DNA of 12,113 bases, taken from contig CALJKH010000025.1 of the NCBI GenBank assembly GCA_937973575.1, positions 1 to 12,113 of the forward strand, read 5' to 3'. The translations under genes and the position numbers were made by a program. The DNA comes from an uncultured Solirubrobacterales bacterium. GTDB lineage: Bacteria > Actinomycetota > Thermoleophilia > Solirubrobacterales > Solirubrobacteraceae. The notes under the pieces are model-generated. The model was given only the letters and a program-made list of their open reading frames with translations, made no database searches and was not told the DNA's origin. Shown here piece after piece: positions 1-7,630 of this stretch. Numbering within the stretch: position 1 is the stretch's first letter; every line of letters begins with the position of its first letter.

Positions 1-17
1 CGACGCTCTTCCGATCT
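1..17 (+). other. Illumina adapter remnant at contig end (non-genomic)
   Basis: The first 17 bases, CGACGCTCTTCCGATCT, are identical to the 3' end of the standard Illumina TruSeq/P5 read-1 adapter. Genomic sequence therefore begins at about position 18. The adapter lies in frame with the minus-strand gene and adds five spurious residues (I-G-R-A-S, plus part of the preceding codon) to the apparent C-terminal edge of its translation. This marks the left edge as a contig end, not an arbitrary cut in a longer sequence. Confidence 0.95.
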
Positions 18-3000
18 GGACGATTGGCTGATCAAGCGCAGGCAGGATCAGGTATCCGCTAGTCAAGGTCGCGGTGGTCGAGCCGGATACCGGGCCAGTA
101 CCGCCCTCAGTTGGGAACTGTGTCTGCCAATCGGCCTGGACTGGCGTCTCGTCCCGGTTGCCGTACGGATCTACAGCTCGGACAACGAAGGTGTGTACGC
201 CTTCGCTGAGCTTCGTCAGCAGTGTTGGGCTTGCGCAGGTGGCGAAGTCGCCGTCGTCAACCTTGCACTGGAAGGTTGCCCAGCGGTCGTCACTTGAGAA
301 GGCGATGCTGGCTTCGCGGCCGACAATTACACCGCTCGGCCCCGCGGTGATCGTTGTATTAGGAGCCTTCGTGTCAATTGTCCAGCCACGGCTTACCGGG
401 GTGGGGTCGTTGACCTTGCCGTCGATCGTCGCGCGGACCTTGAGGTTGTGGCGGCCATCGGTGAGCTCTGGTGTCTCATACGGGCTCTCGCAAGCTGCCC
501 AAGCGCCGATATCAAGCTGGCACTCGAAGGTTGCTCCTTCTACATTCGATGAGAACTTGAAGACGCCGGTCTTAGCGCGTGAGCGGCCTGCTGGGGCACC
601 GTCAAGCATCGTGCCTGGAGGCGCAGTGTTGACTGTCCACGTGCTGGAGGCAGCATCGCTGTGGTTCCCACTTCCGTCAGTTGCGCGCACCTGGAAGGTG
701 TGGTCACCCTCAGCAAGGCCACGGACCGATGTTGGGCTGGTGCATGTCTGCCAGTCGTTTGAGTCAACACGGCACTCAAGGGTCACGCTGTCCTCAGCTG
801 GGTGGCTGAATGCGAACTGAGCGTCACCTGTACGGGCTACCGCCCCAGCCGCAGGGTTGGAGTTGTTGATCGTCGGCGGCGCTACATCAGAGGCCGTGAC
901 TGTCCACGTGTAGGAAACAACTGGGCTGACGTTTCCAGCGGCGTCTGTGCCCTTGATCTTCACGTTGTGGGATCCACTCGCAGGGTTGCTCAGAGTGACT
1001 GGGCTGGCGCAAGCTGAGTACTCCGCTCCATCAACCGAGCAGGATGTGGTCGTCTCAGCCGAAGCTGTCGCTGGCGAACCGTCAAGGACGTTGAATCCGA
1101 AGACAGCGTTGCCCTTGGCAGCCGGGTTGGTTGGCTTCTGCACGAGGTTCACGCTCGGCGCGATCGTGTCAGTGCGCCATGAGGCAGCGTCGCCGGTTGT
1201 CTCAGCGTTATCAGCCGTATCGGTGCTCAGGACACGGATCCTGTGAGCACCCTGTGCAAGCGTGCCACCGGCAAGTGCCTTCACATCAACTGGGCTTGTG
1301 CAGACAGTCCAGCTTCCACCGTCAAGCTGACAACGGGTCGTCGAAGTCTCACTGGCGTGGAAGGTCACGCCAGGTGCGGCAACGTTGCTATCGGCGGCTG
1401 GGGCAGCATCAATCGTCGTTGTCGGTGCAGTGTTGTCAACCCGCCAGGTGATGCTCTCCGGGCTTGAGTCACGGTTACCTGCCTCGTCAACTGCTCGCAC
1501 CTCAATGGTGTGGCTGCCTTCTGAGAGGCCGCCGAAGCTCTCCGGTGACTGGCAGCTGAGCCAGTCCGCATCGGCGCTTGAGTCACGACGGCACTCGAAC
1601 TGCTTGAGGGCTCGCGTATCGGTACCGGTGAAGGTGAGTTCAACGCGGCGTGACTTGGTCAGTGCCGGCAGCGTGCTGGTGATGCTGGTCGTTGGCTCAG
1701 TTCCGTCGACCTCGAAGTGGTCAACAGCTGGGTTGGTGTCCTCATTAGTCGCAGGGTCAATCGCTGAAACTGTGAGGGTGTAGATGTCATCCGCAAGGGC
1801 TGAGAACGATGGGCTTGCGCCACCTGGGCACGTTGCGTCAAAGATCTGGCCTTGGTTTGTGCCAACAAGTCGGCAGTGGAAGGTCGAACCAGCTTCGTTG
1901 GAGTTAACACCGAACTTCTCGTCGCGCAGGTTGACTAGACCCTCAGCGCCGGAGCTGAAGCTCGTGGTCGGTGATGTCGTATCAACCTTGAAGGTCTCTG
2001 TCTTGACAGGGCTGACGTTGCCAACCTCATCAGTGGCGCGGATCTCAAGGGTGTAGTTACCCTCAGCGAGCGGATCAGTCAATCCGAACAGGGTGTCCGC
2101 GCCAGTGATGTCGACTGTGCCGCTTCCGGAGCTGGTTGACGTGCCACCACAGGCGTGCCAGTTGTTGGCATCTGGGCCCCAAAGCACGCGGCACTCGTAA
2201 GTGATTGTGGCCTGAGGTGAGCGGTCGTTTACAGTGAAGCTGTAGCTCGGGGTCGTGTCATTGGTTGGGCGGGGCTGCACTGTGCTCTGGTTGCTCCGCG
2301 GGCCGTTGACATTGACCGTTGGGACGGTGTTATCCACACGCCATGAGTAGGCGGCCGGGGTGTCGTCCTTCTGACCGTCGGCGTTCACTGCCCTTACCTC
2401 GAAGCGGTTGACGCCGTCTGGCAGGTCGCTGTAATCGGTTGAGCCAGTCGAACCGGTCGAGCAGGATGCCCACGCCCGGATCACAGTGCCGTCGTTGAGT
2501 ACGCGGCACTCGTAGCTGCTGATAGGCGACTGTGGCGATGAGAACTCGAAGTGAGCAGTCGTCGTCTTGGTTGCCTTGTCCTGAGCAGGCGTGCCAGCGT
2601 CAATTTGAGTGTTCGGGTGGACGCGCACTGTCAGCGTGCCGTTGCCGGTCGCGTTGTGGCCGTCGTCGGCGACAAATGTGTAGGTGTCGTGGCCTGTGAA
2701 TGTTGTCGGCCAGCTGTATGTACGGCTGCTGCCAGTGCCTGAATCAGCGCTAATCGTGCCCGTACCGCTGACATTCGGAATACCGAAGGTCAATGAATCA
2801 CTGTTCACATCCGTGCCTGCCAGCGTGATCCCCTTGGGCTGTGACTCATCAGCTTGGACATCCACCGTCTGGTTGGTGGCAACAGGTGGCGTGTTGATGG
2901 TGAAGGTCTTGGTGTAGATCTTCGACGCTCGTGATGGGTCAGCAACGCTGAGGGCGCCGTTGTCGGTGACCCGGGCGCGGATCGTGTACGAACCTGGAGT

Positions 3001-6000
3001 CTTGCCCGTTAGGTCAAGTGTGCGCGAAAGGTCAGCTGAGGTAAGCGCATAGGCAGTAGCCGAGCGGCTTTCGAAGCCGTCTGAGTTCGGTCCGTCCGTG
3101 GTGTTGCCGTTGAGGTCCCACTCGAGGGTTGCGCCTGATCCACCGATGCTGTCGTACGTGTTGGATGGGTCAGATGTGTCGGTAAGGGTTGCCGTCATCG
3201 TCCACGAGCTGTTCGTGTTCGGGTGATCAGACGGTGCACCGCTAACTGTGATCTGCGGGCTTGACGCGGAGGTTGACCCCTTCTCGGAGTTGACAAGAGC
3301 GGAGCCCATGAACTGGACTGCATTGCCGTCAGCGTTCGTACCTGTCGGGATACCTTCAACAACCCAACGACCACGCGCCGGGAACGAAGCCGTGATCTGG
3401 CCGGTGGTGTTGTCCGCCTGTGAGAGCTGCGAGTAGCCGGTAACGAAACCGCTGGTGCATGGTGCGTTACATGTGTTCCAACCGCCGCTTGCGTTCTTGA
3501 CGAACATTGCGCCACTGGCTGCGTTACGGATGCGCCAGTTGAGCCCGTTGAAGCCTCCGCCCTTGCCGTGGCCGACGAAGCTGTAAACCACCGCGGTACC
3601 AGGTGTTGTTACTGCCTCAGTCGTGCCGCTGGCAGCGGCAACTCCGCCGACGCTTACGACCTTCTGAGCGTCAATCAGTGGGTAACCACCACAAGCGAAA
3701 GATGCGTCGTCAATACCGACGTTTGCTGGCAGGGCAGCAGTCAGCTTGCCCTGGTCATCCTTGAGCTTGAAGAAGATACGTCGATTGGTCGTAGTTGCAG
3801 TTGGCCCGATGCAGAGGCTCAGAAGGCCGTCGCTGATGCCGGTTGTCCATGAGGTGAGGGCAGTAATCGGCTGACTGACAGAGACGTAAGCGCGTCCGCC
3901 GCCACCTGGCTGCTGGGAGACCGTGACAGTGCCGCTGACGTACTGGTAGTTGCCTGGGTCAGTGTCGTTGGTCTGGGAGCTTGGGCTGACGAGAACATCA
4001 GTGATCGTGTGGCCTGGCTCAACGGCTACGTCGAACGCAGCGCGGAAGGTGCTGCCGTAAGAACCACGGGCTCCAATGTCAACAGTGTCCTGCCACTGGC
4101 GTGAAGCGATGCTGGAACGAGTGTTCTGTGTGCCGTTGTTGAGGACGATGATGCCGCCGCCGGTGCCGGTTAGAGCGAGGGACTTGTTTGCCTCAGTACC
4201 GGTAACGGTCAGGGTTGCGCTGTCGTCGGCAATGGCGGTTGGCGTGTAGGTAACGACGATGTTGCAGGTTGCGTTGACTGCCAGTGAGGCTGCACAGGTT
4301 GTTGAGGTCTTGACGAACTTGGCGGCATTGGTGCCGCTGATGGCCTGCGTGCTGGGGTTGGTGATCGGCACATTGCCGGTGTTCTTCAGCACGATTGTGT
4401 AGGCGCTGTTGGAACCATTGTTGACCGTCCCGAATGCCTTGGTTGCGCCAAGGGCCGTCGTGCCGGCAGTGTCGTAGTAAGCGAGGCTTGGCGTGTCCTG
4501 AACAACTGGGCCCGACAGCGCGATTGTCGCTGGGTTCCCTGATGTTCCGTCAGTGGTGTTGACGACAAGATTGGCTGACTTGCTGCCAATTGTCGTCGGC
4601 AAGAAGCGCACAACGATGTTGCAGGATGCGTTCGCTGCGAGCGAAGCCGTGCAAGTAGTGCTCGTAATAGAGAAGTTCGCAGCATCAGCACCAGTGATCG
4701 ACTGCTGCGCAGCCGCAGTGCCGTTCATCGTCGTATTACCCGTGTTCTTCAAAACAAACGTGTACGAGTTGGAGAGCGTACGGATCGTGTCAGGGAAGGT
4801 GTAGTCGGTCTTGACAGTTGTCCCTGGTGTGTCGAGAAGGGTTGGGATCTTCTTGATCCCGATCACGTTGCCGCTGAGGGCTACGTCGCCACTAGTGGTT
4901 GTCACATTGTCACGGCCTGTTGGTGTAACGACCAAGTGGGCGGACTTGAGCGAGTCAATCGAGGTTGTGGCCGGGTTGAAGCGGACCGAGACCGTGCAGG
5001 TTGCGTTCGGTGCAAGTGAACCGGTGGCGCAGGTGGTTGTGGTGATCGTGAACTCAGAAGCGTTGTCGCCTGTCAGCGACTGGCCGGCTGCGCCGACGCC
5101 GTTAAGCGTCACATTGCCGGTGTTTCGCAATGTGAAGACGTAGACGGCCGACTGGGTGTTTGCGGTCGTGTCAGCAAACTGGTGTGCGGGCTCAGCTGCG
5201 GTGCCGGCAGTGTTCTGAACCGTGGCAGTCTGCTTTGCCTCAAGTGCGTTGCCGCTGAGGTCAACCGTCGCTACCGACGAGTTCGTGTCACTGCGATCGG
5301 ACGGAGTGATGACAAGGTGCGCAGTCTTGGCGCCCTGAGTTGCGGGGTTAAAGCGAACTGTGATCGTGCAGGTCCCGTTAACGGCAAGCGATGCGGTCGT
5401 GCAGGTTGTCGCAGTAACTGAGAAGTCAGAAGCGTTGTCACCGGTGATCGCCTGCCCACTCGCACCGATGCCACTGAGGACAACGTTGCCGGTGTTCTTC
5501 AAAGTGATCACCTTGGTTGCGGAGACTTGAGTCGCGATCGTGTCAGCGAATCCATAGCTGCTGATCGGGTTGGTCCCGTCCAGAGTTGATGGCGTCTGGA
5601 CTGCCTGAATTGAGGTGCCAGTCAGATTGACGCTGACATTGGCAGGCGTTCCGTTGGTCGTTGCGACAGTCAGTACTGCGGCCTTAGCGCCGGCTGATGT
5701 CGGGTTGAAGCGAACGCTGATGTTGCAGCTTGTGCCTGGGTCAACGCCAGCAGCAAGACATGTCGTGCCAGTAATGGTGAACTGGTCAGCGTTGTCGCCA
5801 GTGAGCGTCTGGTTCTCAGCTCCCTTCAGGACACCGGAACCGGAGTTGACGACCTTGAAGGTGTAGACCGACGACTGAAGCGTGCCGACGGTGTCAGCGA
5901 AGGCGTGGTCTGTCAGTGCAGTTGTTCCGTCCGACTCGAAGAGGCCAGGCGTGTAGGTAGCAGTAGTACCCGAGCCCGTAAGTGGCAACGTGACAGTTGA

Positions 6001-7599
6001 GCCGCCAGTGCCGTTGCCGTCAGTCGTTGCAATGTTGAGGCTGGCGGTGCGCGTGCCGTCAGCGGTTGGGGCAAAGCTCACCGTGATCGTGCAGGTGCCA
6101 CTTGGTGCGATTGATGTTGAGCAGGTTGTACCGGTGATCGTGTACTCGGAAGCGTTGTCGCCACTAATCGACTGGTTGGCTGAACCGGTTCCTTGGACGG
6201 TGAAGTTGCCGTCGTTCTTGAGGGTGAAGGTCTTTGGTGACGCCTCCCCTACACCGATCTGACCAAAGTCCTGGCCTGTGATCGTGTTGGTGCCTGTCGA
6301 GTCATAAAGGACCGGGTAGCGCGTCTGAGCGACAGCGTTGGCTGAGAGGTCAACAGTGTCAGCAGTCGCGATCTTGTTGGTGCCATCAGCCGTGTTTGAA
6401 GGCGTGACGGTGATGGTTGCGGTACGAGCACCGGCTGCCGCGTTTGGACTGCTCGAGCTTGGGTTGAATCGGACCGTGACCGTGCAGGTTGCGTTGACCG
6501 CGACGCTGGAGGTACAGGTGGTCGCAGTGACTGTGTAGTCAGCAGAGTTGGTGCCTGAGAGGGCAACACTTGAGCCGTCCGCATTGAATGTCGCGGCGGT
6601 ATTGCCGGTGTTCTTGATGTTGAACGTGTAAGTCGACGACTGGTTGCCGACGATGGTGTCAGCGAAGGACGAGTAACTGGTGAGGTCAGCCCCGCCAGTC
6701 GTCTGGGCGGTCGCCGTGTAGGTCTGCGCTGTCGAGTTACCGGAAAGGGTCGTACTCGCGGCTACAACACCGCTGTTTCCTGGTGTGACCGTAAGGGTTG
6801 CAGCCTTGGCGCCGACCACGGCACCAGCGTTGAACTTCGTGACGATGTTGCAGGTTCCGGAGACTGCAAGGCTGGCACCACAGGTGGTGCTGACGATGCT
6901 GAACTCTGAAGAGTTGGCGCCGCTTAGAGCTTGGGTGCTTACATTGGTAAGCGCAACGTTGCCGGTGTTCTTGACCGTGAAGGTGTAGTTGGCGGAGCTA
7001 CTCCCTGAGACAACATCCCCGTAGGAGTGTGATGCCTCCGCCGCCGTGTTACCCGAGTTCCAGATTTCTACTGCCGGGGAAGGATTGGCCACGGTGGCAG
7101 TCAGGTTGATCGAAGTGGTGATGTAACCACTGGATGTGATCGTTGCCGACTTGGCGCCTGCCGTGTTTCCGGACTTGAGTTCGAGGATGATTGAGCAAGA
7201 GCGTATGCCTGTACCCGTGCCGAGGTTGGTAGTCCAGGTACTTCCTGCATCCACCTGCCCGGTGCCGCCGCAGCTGCCTCCGTTGCGGCGCCATGGCGAT
7301 CCAGCAGGCACGGAGAATGTCGAGTTCCTTGAACCAGAGACCAGGAAGTCATTGCTGTATGCGTAGATGGTCGTGGTTTTTGGAAGGTCCGATGTTAAGA
7401 CGGTGCCAAAAGCAACGGGATTCGATAGCGCTGATGTGCTGTTGCTGGAATTACTCAGACCGTTGGCTGCCAACGAAGCGGCAGGCGCAATCGCCGCAAA
7501 CGCGAAAGTGGCGGCGACAGCCAGGGCGAAGCGGCGGGCCCGGAGTGATCCGGACCGGCCCTTGCCTGTTGGTGTTGCTGTGTTTGGTGTCGTTGTCAT
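1..7599 (-). CDS. Giant secreted multidomain Ig-like repeat protein (choice-of-anchor D repeats plus Cys-pair Ig-like repeats), C-terminus missing
   Basis: The reading frame is open from ATG at 7599 to the window edge: 2533 codons, of which about 2528 are genuine. The start is fixed by an in-frame TAG two codons upstream and by a GGGGAGG ribosome binding site. Residues 1-44 form a long signal peptide: a Thr-rich start, a basic stretch around RARR, a hydrophobic core and a likely cut near ASLA/ANG. Next come a diverged domain (about 48-173), eight choice-of-anchor-D (ASH/HYDIN-like) repeats (174-1147), an unrecognised segment (1148-1447), a PKD-like domain with a LEWDLNGN motif (1448-1570), a cadherin-like/Big_9-type domain (1571-1661) and nine Cys-pair Ig-like repeats (1662-2493). 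The last genuine residues (about 2494-2528) are a Gly/Thr/Ser-rich linker followed by a more hydrophobic stretch. The composition is very rich in Ser, Thr, Asn and Ala. No catalytic motif is visible. It is probably a cell-surface or extracellular structural or adhesin-like protein. It lies 31 bp downstream of another secreted repeat protein and probably shares its transcript. The anchor, if any, is in the missing end. Confidence 0.9.
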   Translation of the reverse strand, partial: MTTTPNTATPTGKGRSGSLRARRFALAVAATFAFAAIAPAASLAANGLSNSSNSTSALSNPVAFGTVLTSDLPKTTTIYAYSNDFLVSGSRNSTFSVPAGSPWRRNGGSCGGTGQVDAGSTWTTNLGTGTGIRSCSIILELKSGNTAGAKSATITSSGYITTSINLTATVANPSPAVEIWNSGNTAAEASHSYGDVVSGSSSANYTFTVKNTGNVALTNVSTQALSGANSSEFSIVSTTCGASLAVSGTCNIVTKFNAGAVVGAKAATLTVTPGNSGVVAASTTLSGNSTAQTYTATAQTTGGADLTSYSSFADTIVGNQSSTYTFNIKNTGNTAATFNADGSSVALSGTNSADYTVTATTCTSSVAVNATCTVTVRFNPSSSSPNAAAGARTATITVTPSNTADGTNKIATADTVDLSANAVAQTRYPVLYDSTGTNTITGQDFGQIGVGEASPKTFTLKNDGNFTVQGTGSANQSISGDNASEYTITGTTCSTSIAPSGTCTITVSFAPTADGTRTASLNIATTDGNGTGGSTVTLPLTGSGTTATYTPGLFESDGTTALTDHAFADTVGTLQSSVYTFKVVNSGSGVLKGAENQTLTGDNADQFTITGTTCLAAGVDPGTSCNISVRFNPTSAGAKAAVLTVATTNGTPANVSVNLTGTSIQAVQTPSTLDGTNPISSYGFADTIATQVSATKVITLKNTGNVVLSGIGASGQAITGDNASDFSVTATTCTTASLAVNGTCTITVRFNPATQGAKTAHLVITPSDRSDTNSSVATVDLSGNALEAKQTATVQNTAGTAAEPAHQFADTTANTQSAVYVFTLRNTGNVTLNGVGAAGQSLTGDNASEFTITTTTCATGSLAPNATCTVSVRFNPATTSIDSLKSAHLVVTPTGRDNVTTTSGDVALSGNVIGIKKIPTLLDTPGTTVKTDYTFPDTIRTLSNSYTFVLKNTGNTTMNGTAAAQQSITGADAANFSITSTTCTASLAANASCNIVVRFLPTTIGSKSANLVVNTTDGTSGNPATIALSGPVVQDTPSLAYYDTAGTTALGATKAFGTVNNGSNSAYTIVLKNTGNVPITNPSTQAISGTNAAKFVKTSTTCAASLAVNATCNIVVTYTPTAIADDSATLTVTGTEANKSLALTGTGGGIIVLNNGTQNTRSSIASRQWQDTVDIGARGSYGSTFRAAFDVAVEPGHTITDVLVSPSSQTNDTDPGNYQYVSGTVTVSQQPGGGGRAYVSVSQPITALTSWTTGISDGLLSLCIGPTATTTNRRIFFKLKDDQGKLTAALPANVGIDDASFACGGYPLIDAQKVVSVGGVAAASGTTEAVTTPGTAVVYSFVGHGKGGGFNGLNWRIRNAASGAMFVKNASGGWNTCNAPCTSGFVTGYSQLSQADNTTGQITASFPARGRWVVEGIPTGTNADGNAVQFMGSALVNSEKGSTSASSPQITVSGAPSDHPNTNSSWTMTATLTDTSDPSNTYDSIGGSGATLEWDLNGNTTDGPNSDGFESRSATAYALTSADLSRTLDLTGKTPGSYTIRARVTDNGALSVADPSRASKIYTKTFTINTPPVATNQTVDVQADESQPKGITLAGTDVNSDSLTFGIPNVSGTGTISADSGTGSSRTYSWPTTFTGHDTYTFVADDGHNATGNGTLTVRVHPNTQIDAGTPAQDKATKTTTAHFEFSSPQSPISSYECRVLNDGTVIRAWASCSTGSTGSTDYSDLPDGVNRFEVRAVNADGQKDDTPAAYSWRVDNTVPTVNVNGPRSNQSTVQPRPTNDTTPSYSFTVNDRSPQATITYECRVLWGPDANNWHACGGTSTSSGSGTVDITGADTLFGLTDPLAEGNYTLEIRATDEVGNVSPVKTETFKVDTTSPTTSFSSGAEGLVNLRDEKFGVNSNEAGSTFHCRLVGTNQGQIFDATCPGGASPSFSALADDIYTLTVSAIDPATNEDTNPAVDHFEVDGTEPTTSITSTLPALTKSRRVELTFTGTDTRALKQFECRRDSSADADWLSCQSPESFGGLSEGSHTIEVRAVDEAGNRDSSPESITWRVDNTAPTTTIDAAPAADSNVAAPGVTFHASETSTTRCQLDGGSWTVCTSPVDVKALAGGTLAQGAHRIRVLSTDTADNAETTGDAASWRTDTIAPSVNLVQKPTNPAAKGNAVFGFNVLDGSPATASAETTTSCSVDGAEYSACASPVTLSNPASGSHNVKIKGTDAAGNVSPVVSYTWTVTASDVAPPTINNSNPAAGAVARTGDAQFAFSHPAEDSVTLECRVDSNDWQTCTSPTSVRGLAEGDHTFQVRATDGSGNHSDAASSTWTVNTAPPGTMLDGAPAGRSRAKTGVFKFSSNVEGATFECQLDIGAWAACESPYETPELTDGRHNLKVRATIDGKVNDPTPVSRGWTIDTKAPNTTITAGPSGVIVGREASIAFSSDDRWATFQCKVDDGDFATCASPTLLTKLSEGVHTFVVRAVDPYGNRDETPVQADWQTQFPTEGGTGPVSGSTTATLTSGYLILPALDQPIVQIGRAS
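121..2616 (-). repeat. Nine Cys-pair Ig-like repeats in the C-terminal part of the giant protein
   Basis: Residues 1662-2493 comprise nine units of about 85-117 residues, starting near 1662, 1757, 1874, 1966, 2056, 2145, 2235, 2324 and 2410. The common pattern is (N/T)-(T/I)-x-P-x-(T/V)-x-(I/L), then (F/Y/T)-x-C-x-(V/L)-D/x, C-x-S-P, a G-(L)-x-x-G-x-H-x-(F/I)-x-V-R-A-x-D-x-x-G-N turn and a closing W-x-V/T-D strand. The second unit is enlarged to about 117 residues and has C-G-G-T in place of C-x-S-P, and the third uses C-P-G-G. The array is the same family as that in the upstream gene and is common in secreted proteins of Thermoleophilia and related actinobacteria. The frame continues a further 35 residues past the last full repeat before the contig ends, so more repeats or an anchor could follow. 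Confidence 0.85.
2617..3258 (-). other. PKD-like domain followed by a cadherin-like/Big_9-type domain
   Basis: Residues about 1448-1570 begin P-Q-I-T-V-S-G-A-P, contain the PKD-type core L-E-W-D-L-N-G-N, and end with Y-T-I-R-A-R-V-T-D-N-G, the usual PKD closing strand pattern with an Asp-Asn turn. Residues about 1571-1661 begin P-P-V-A-x-N-Q, then have L-A-G-T-D-V-N-S-D-x-L-T-F and D-T-Y-T-F-V-A-D-D-G-H-N before G-T-L-T-V-R-V. This is the layout of bacterial cadherin-like/Ig-like 'P-P-V-A ... D-x-F-x-Y-x-x-x-D-G' domains, often calcium-dependent in relatives. Both domains are typical of extracellular proteins and form a spacer between the two repeat arrays. Confidence 0.7.
3259..4158 (-). other. 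Unrecognised 300-residue segment in the middle of the giant protein
   Basis: Residues about 1148-1447 separate the choice-of-anchor-D array from the PKD-like domain and match neither repeat family. The segment opens with a Gly-rich linker (TGTGGG), then has beta-rich sequence with motifs such as the GGGGRAYVSVSQP stretch, F-F-K-L-K-D-D-Q-G, and a GHGKGGGFNGLNW Gly-rich turn. It has four Cys: C1263, C1303, and a C1377-x3-C1381 pair in WNTCNAPC. The first part (about 1148-1310) resembles a single extracellular jelly-roll-like beta domain in its hydrophobic alternation. The second (about 1311-1447) looks like another beta-domain. No active-site signature was recognised. These are impressions from composition, not a family assignment. 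Confidence 0.5.
4159..7080 (-). repeat. Eight tandem choice-of-anchor-D (ASH/HYDIN-like) repeats within the giant protein
   Basis: Residues 174-1147 hold eight units of about 110-130 residues, starting near 174, 296, 429, 551, 670, 791, 919 and 1038. Each has the order (F/Y)-(A/P/G)-D-T or FG-x-V, then Y-x-F-x-(L/I/V)-K-N-(T/D)-G-N, then (L/I)-(T/S)-G-x-N-(A/S)-x-x-(F/Y), then T-T-C-x(9-10)-C-x-I/V-x-V-x-F-x-P, and finally a Leu-(S/T)-G-x end strand. This matches the bacterial choice-of-anchor-D family of ASH-like beta-sandwiches. The paired Cys recur in every unit and probably form an intradomain disulfide after export. The repetition is also visible in the DNA: TTGCCGGTGTT (coding for the NTGN turn) recurs at roughly 360-bp spacing. 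A ninth, diverged unit (residues 48-173, about 7081-7458) carries the pair as C110 and C135 with a longer loop. Confidence 0.85.
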
Positions 7600-7606
7600 T
7601 GTCTAC

Positions 7607-7614
7607 GCCTCCCC
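7607..7614 (-). promoter_or_regulatory. Ribosome binding site of the giant protein gene
   Basis: Read on the minus strand this is GGGGAGGC, with GGAGG ending 8 nt before the ATG at 7599. It lies within the 31-bp gap after the upstream gene's TAG. That gap has no room for an obvious terminator or promoter, which supports co-transcription with separate, strong translation starts. Confidence 0.8.
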
Positions 7615-7630
7615 AATGCTCGGGCGGTGC

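Noticed and set aside
74..820. Plus-strand open frame of 248 codons, and several others opposite the large genes (for example 8070-8576, 1385-1783)
   Set aside because: They are antisense to clear repeat-protein coding sequence, have no ribosome binding site or recognisable domain, and arise from the biased codon use of the true strand.
4159..7080. CRISPR-like or satellite DNA, because of the regular spacing of similar sequence
   Set aside because: The period is about 360 bp, the units are diverged, and the similarity follows the protein repeat within one continuous reading frame.
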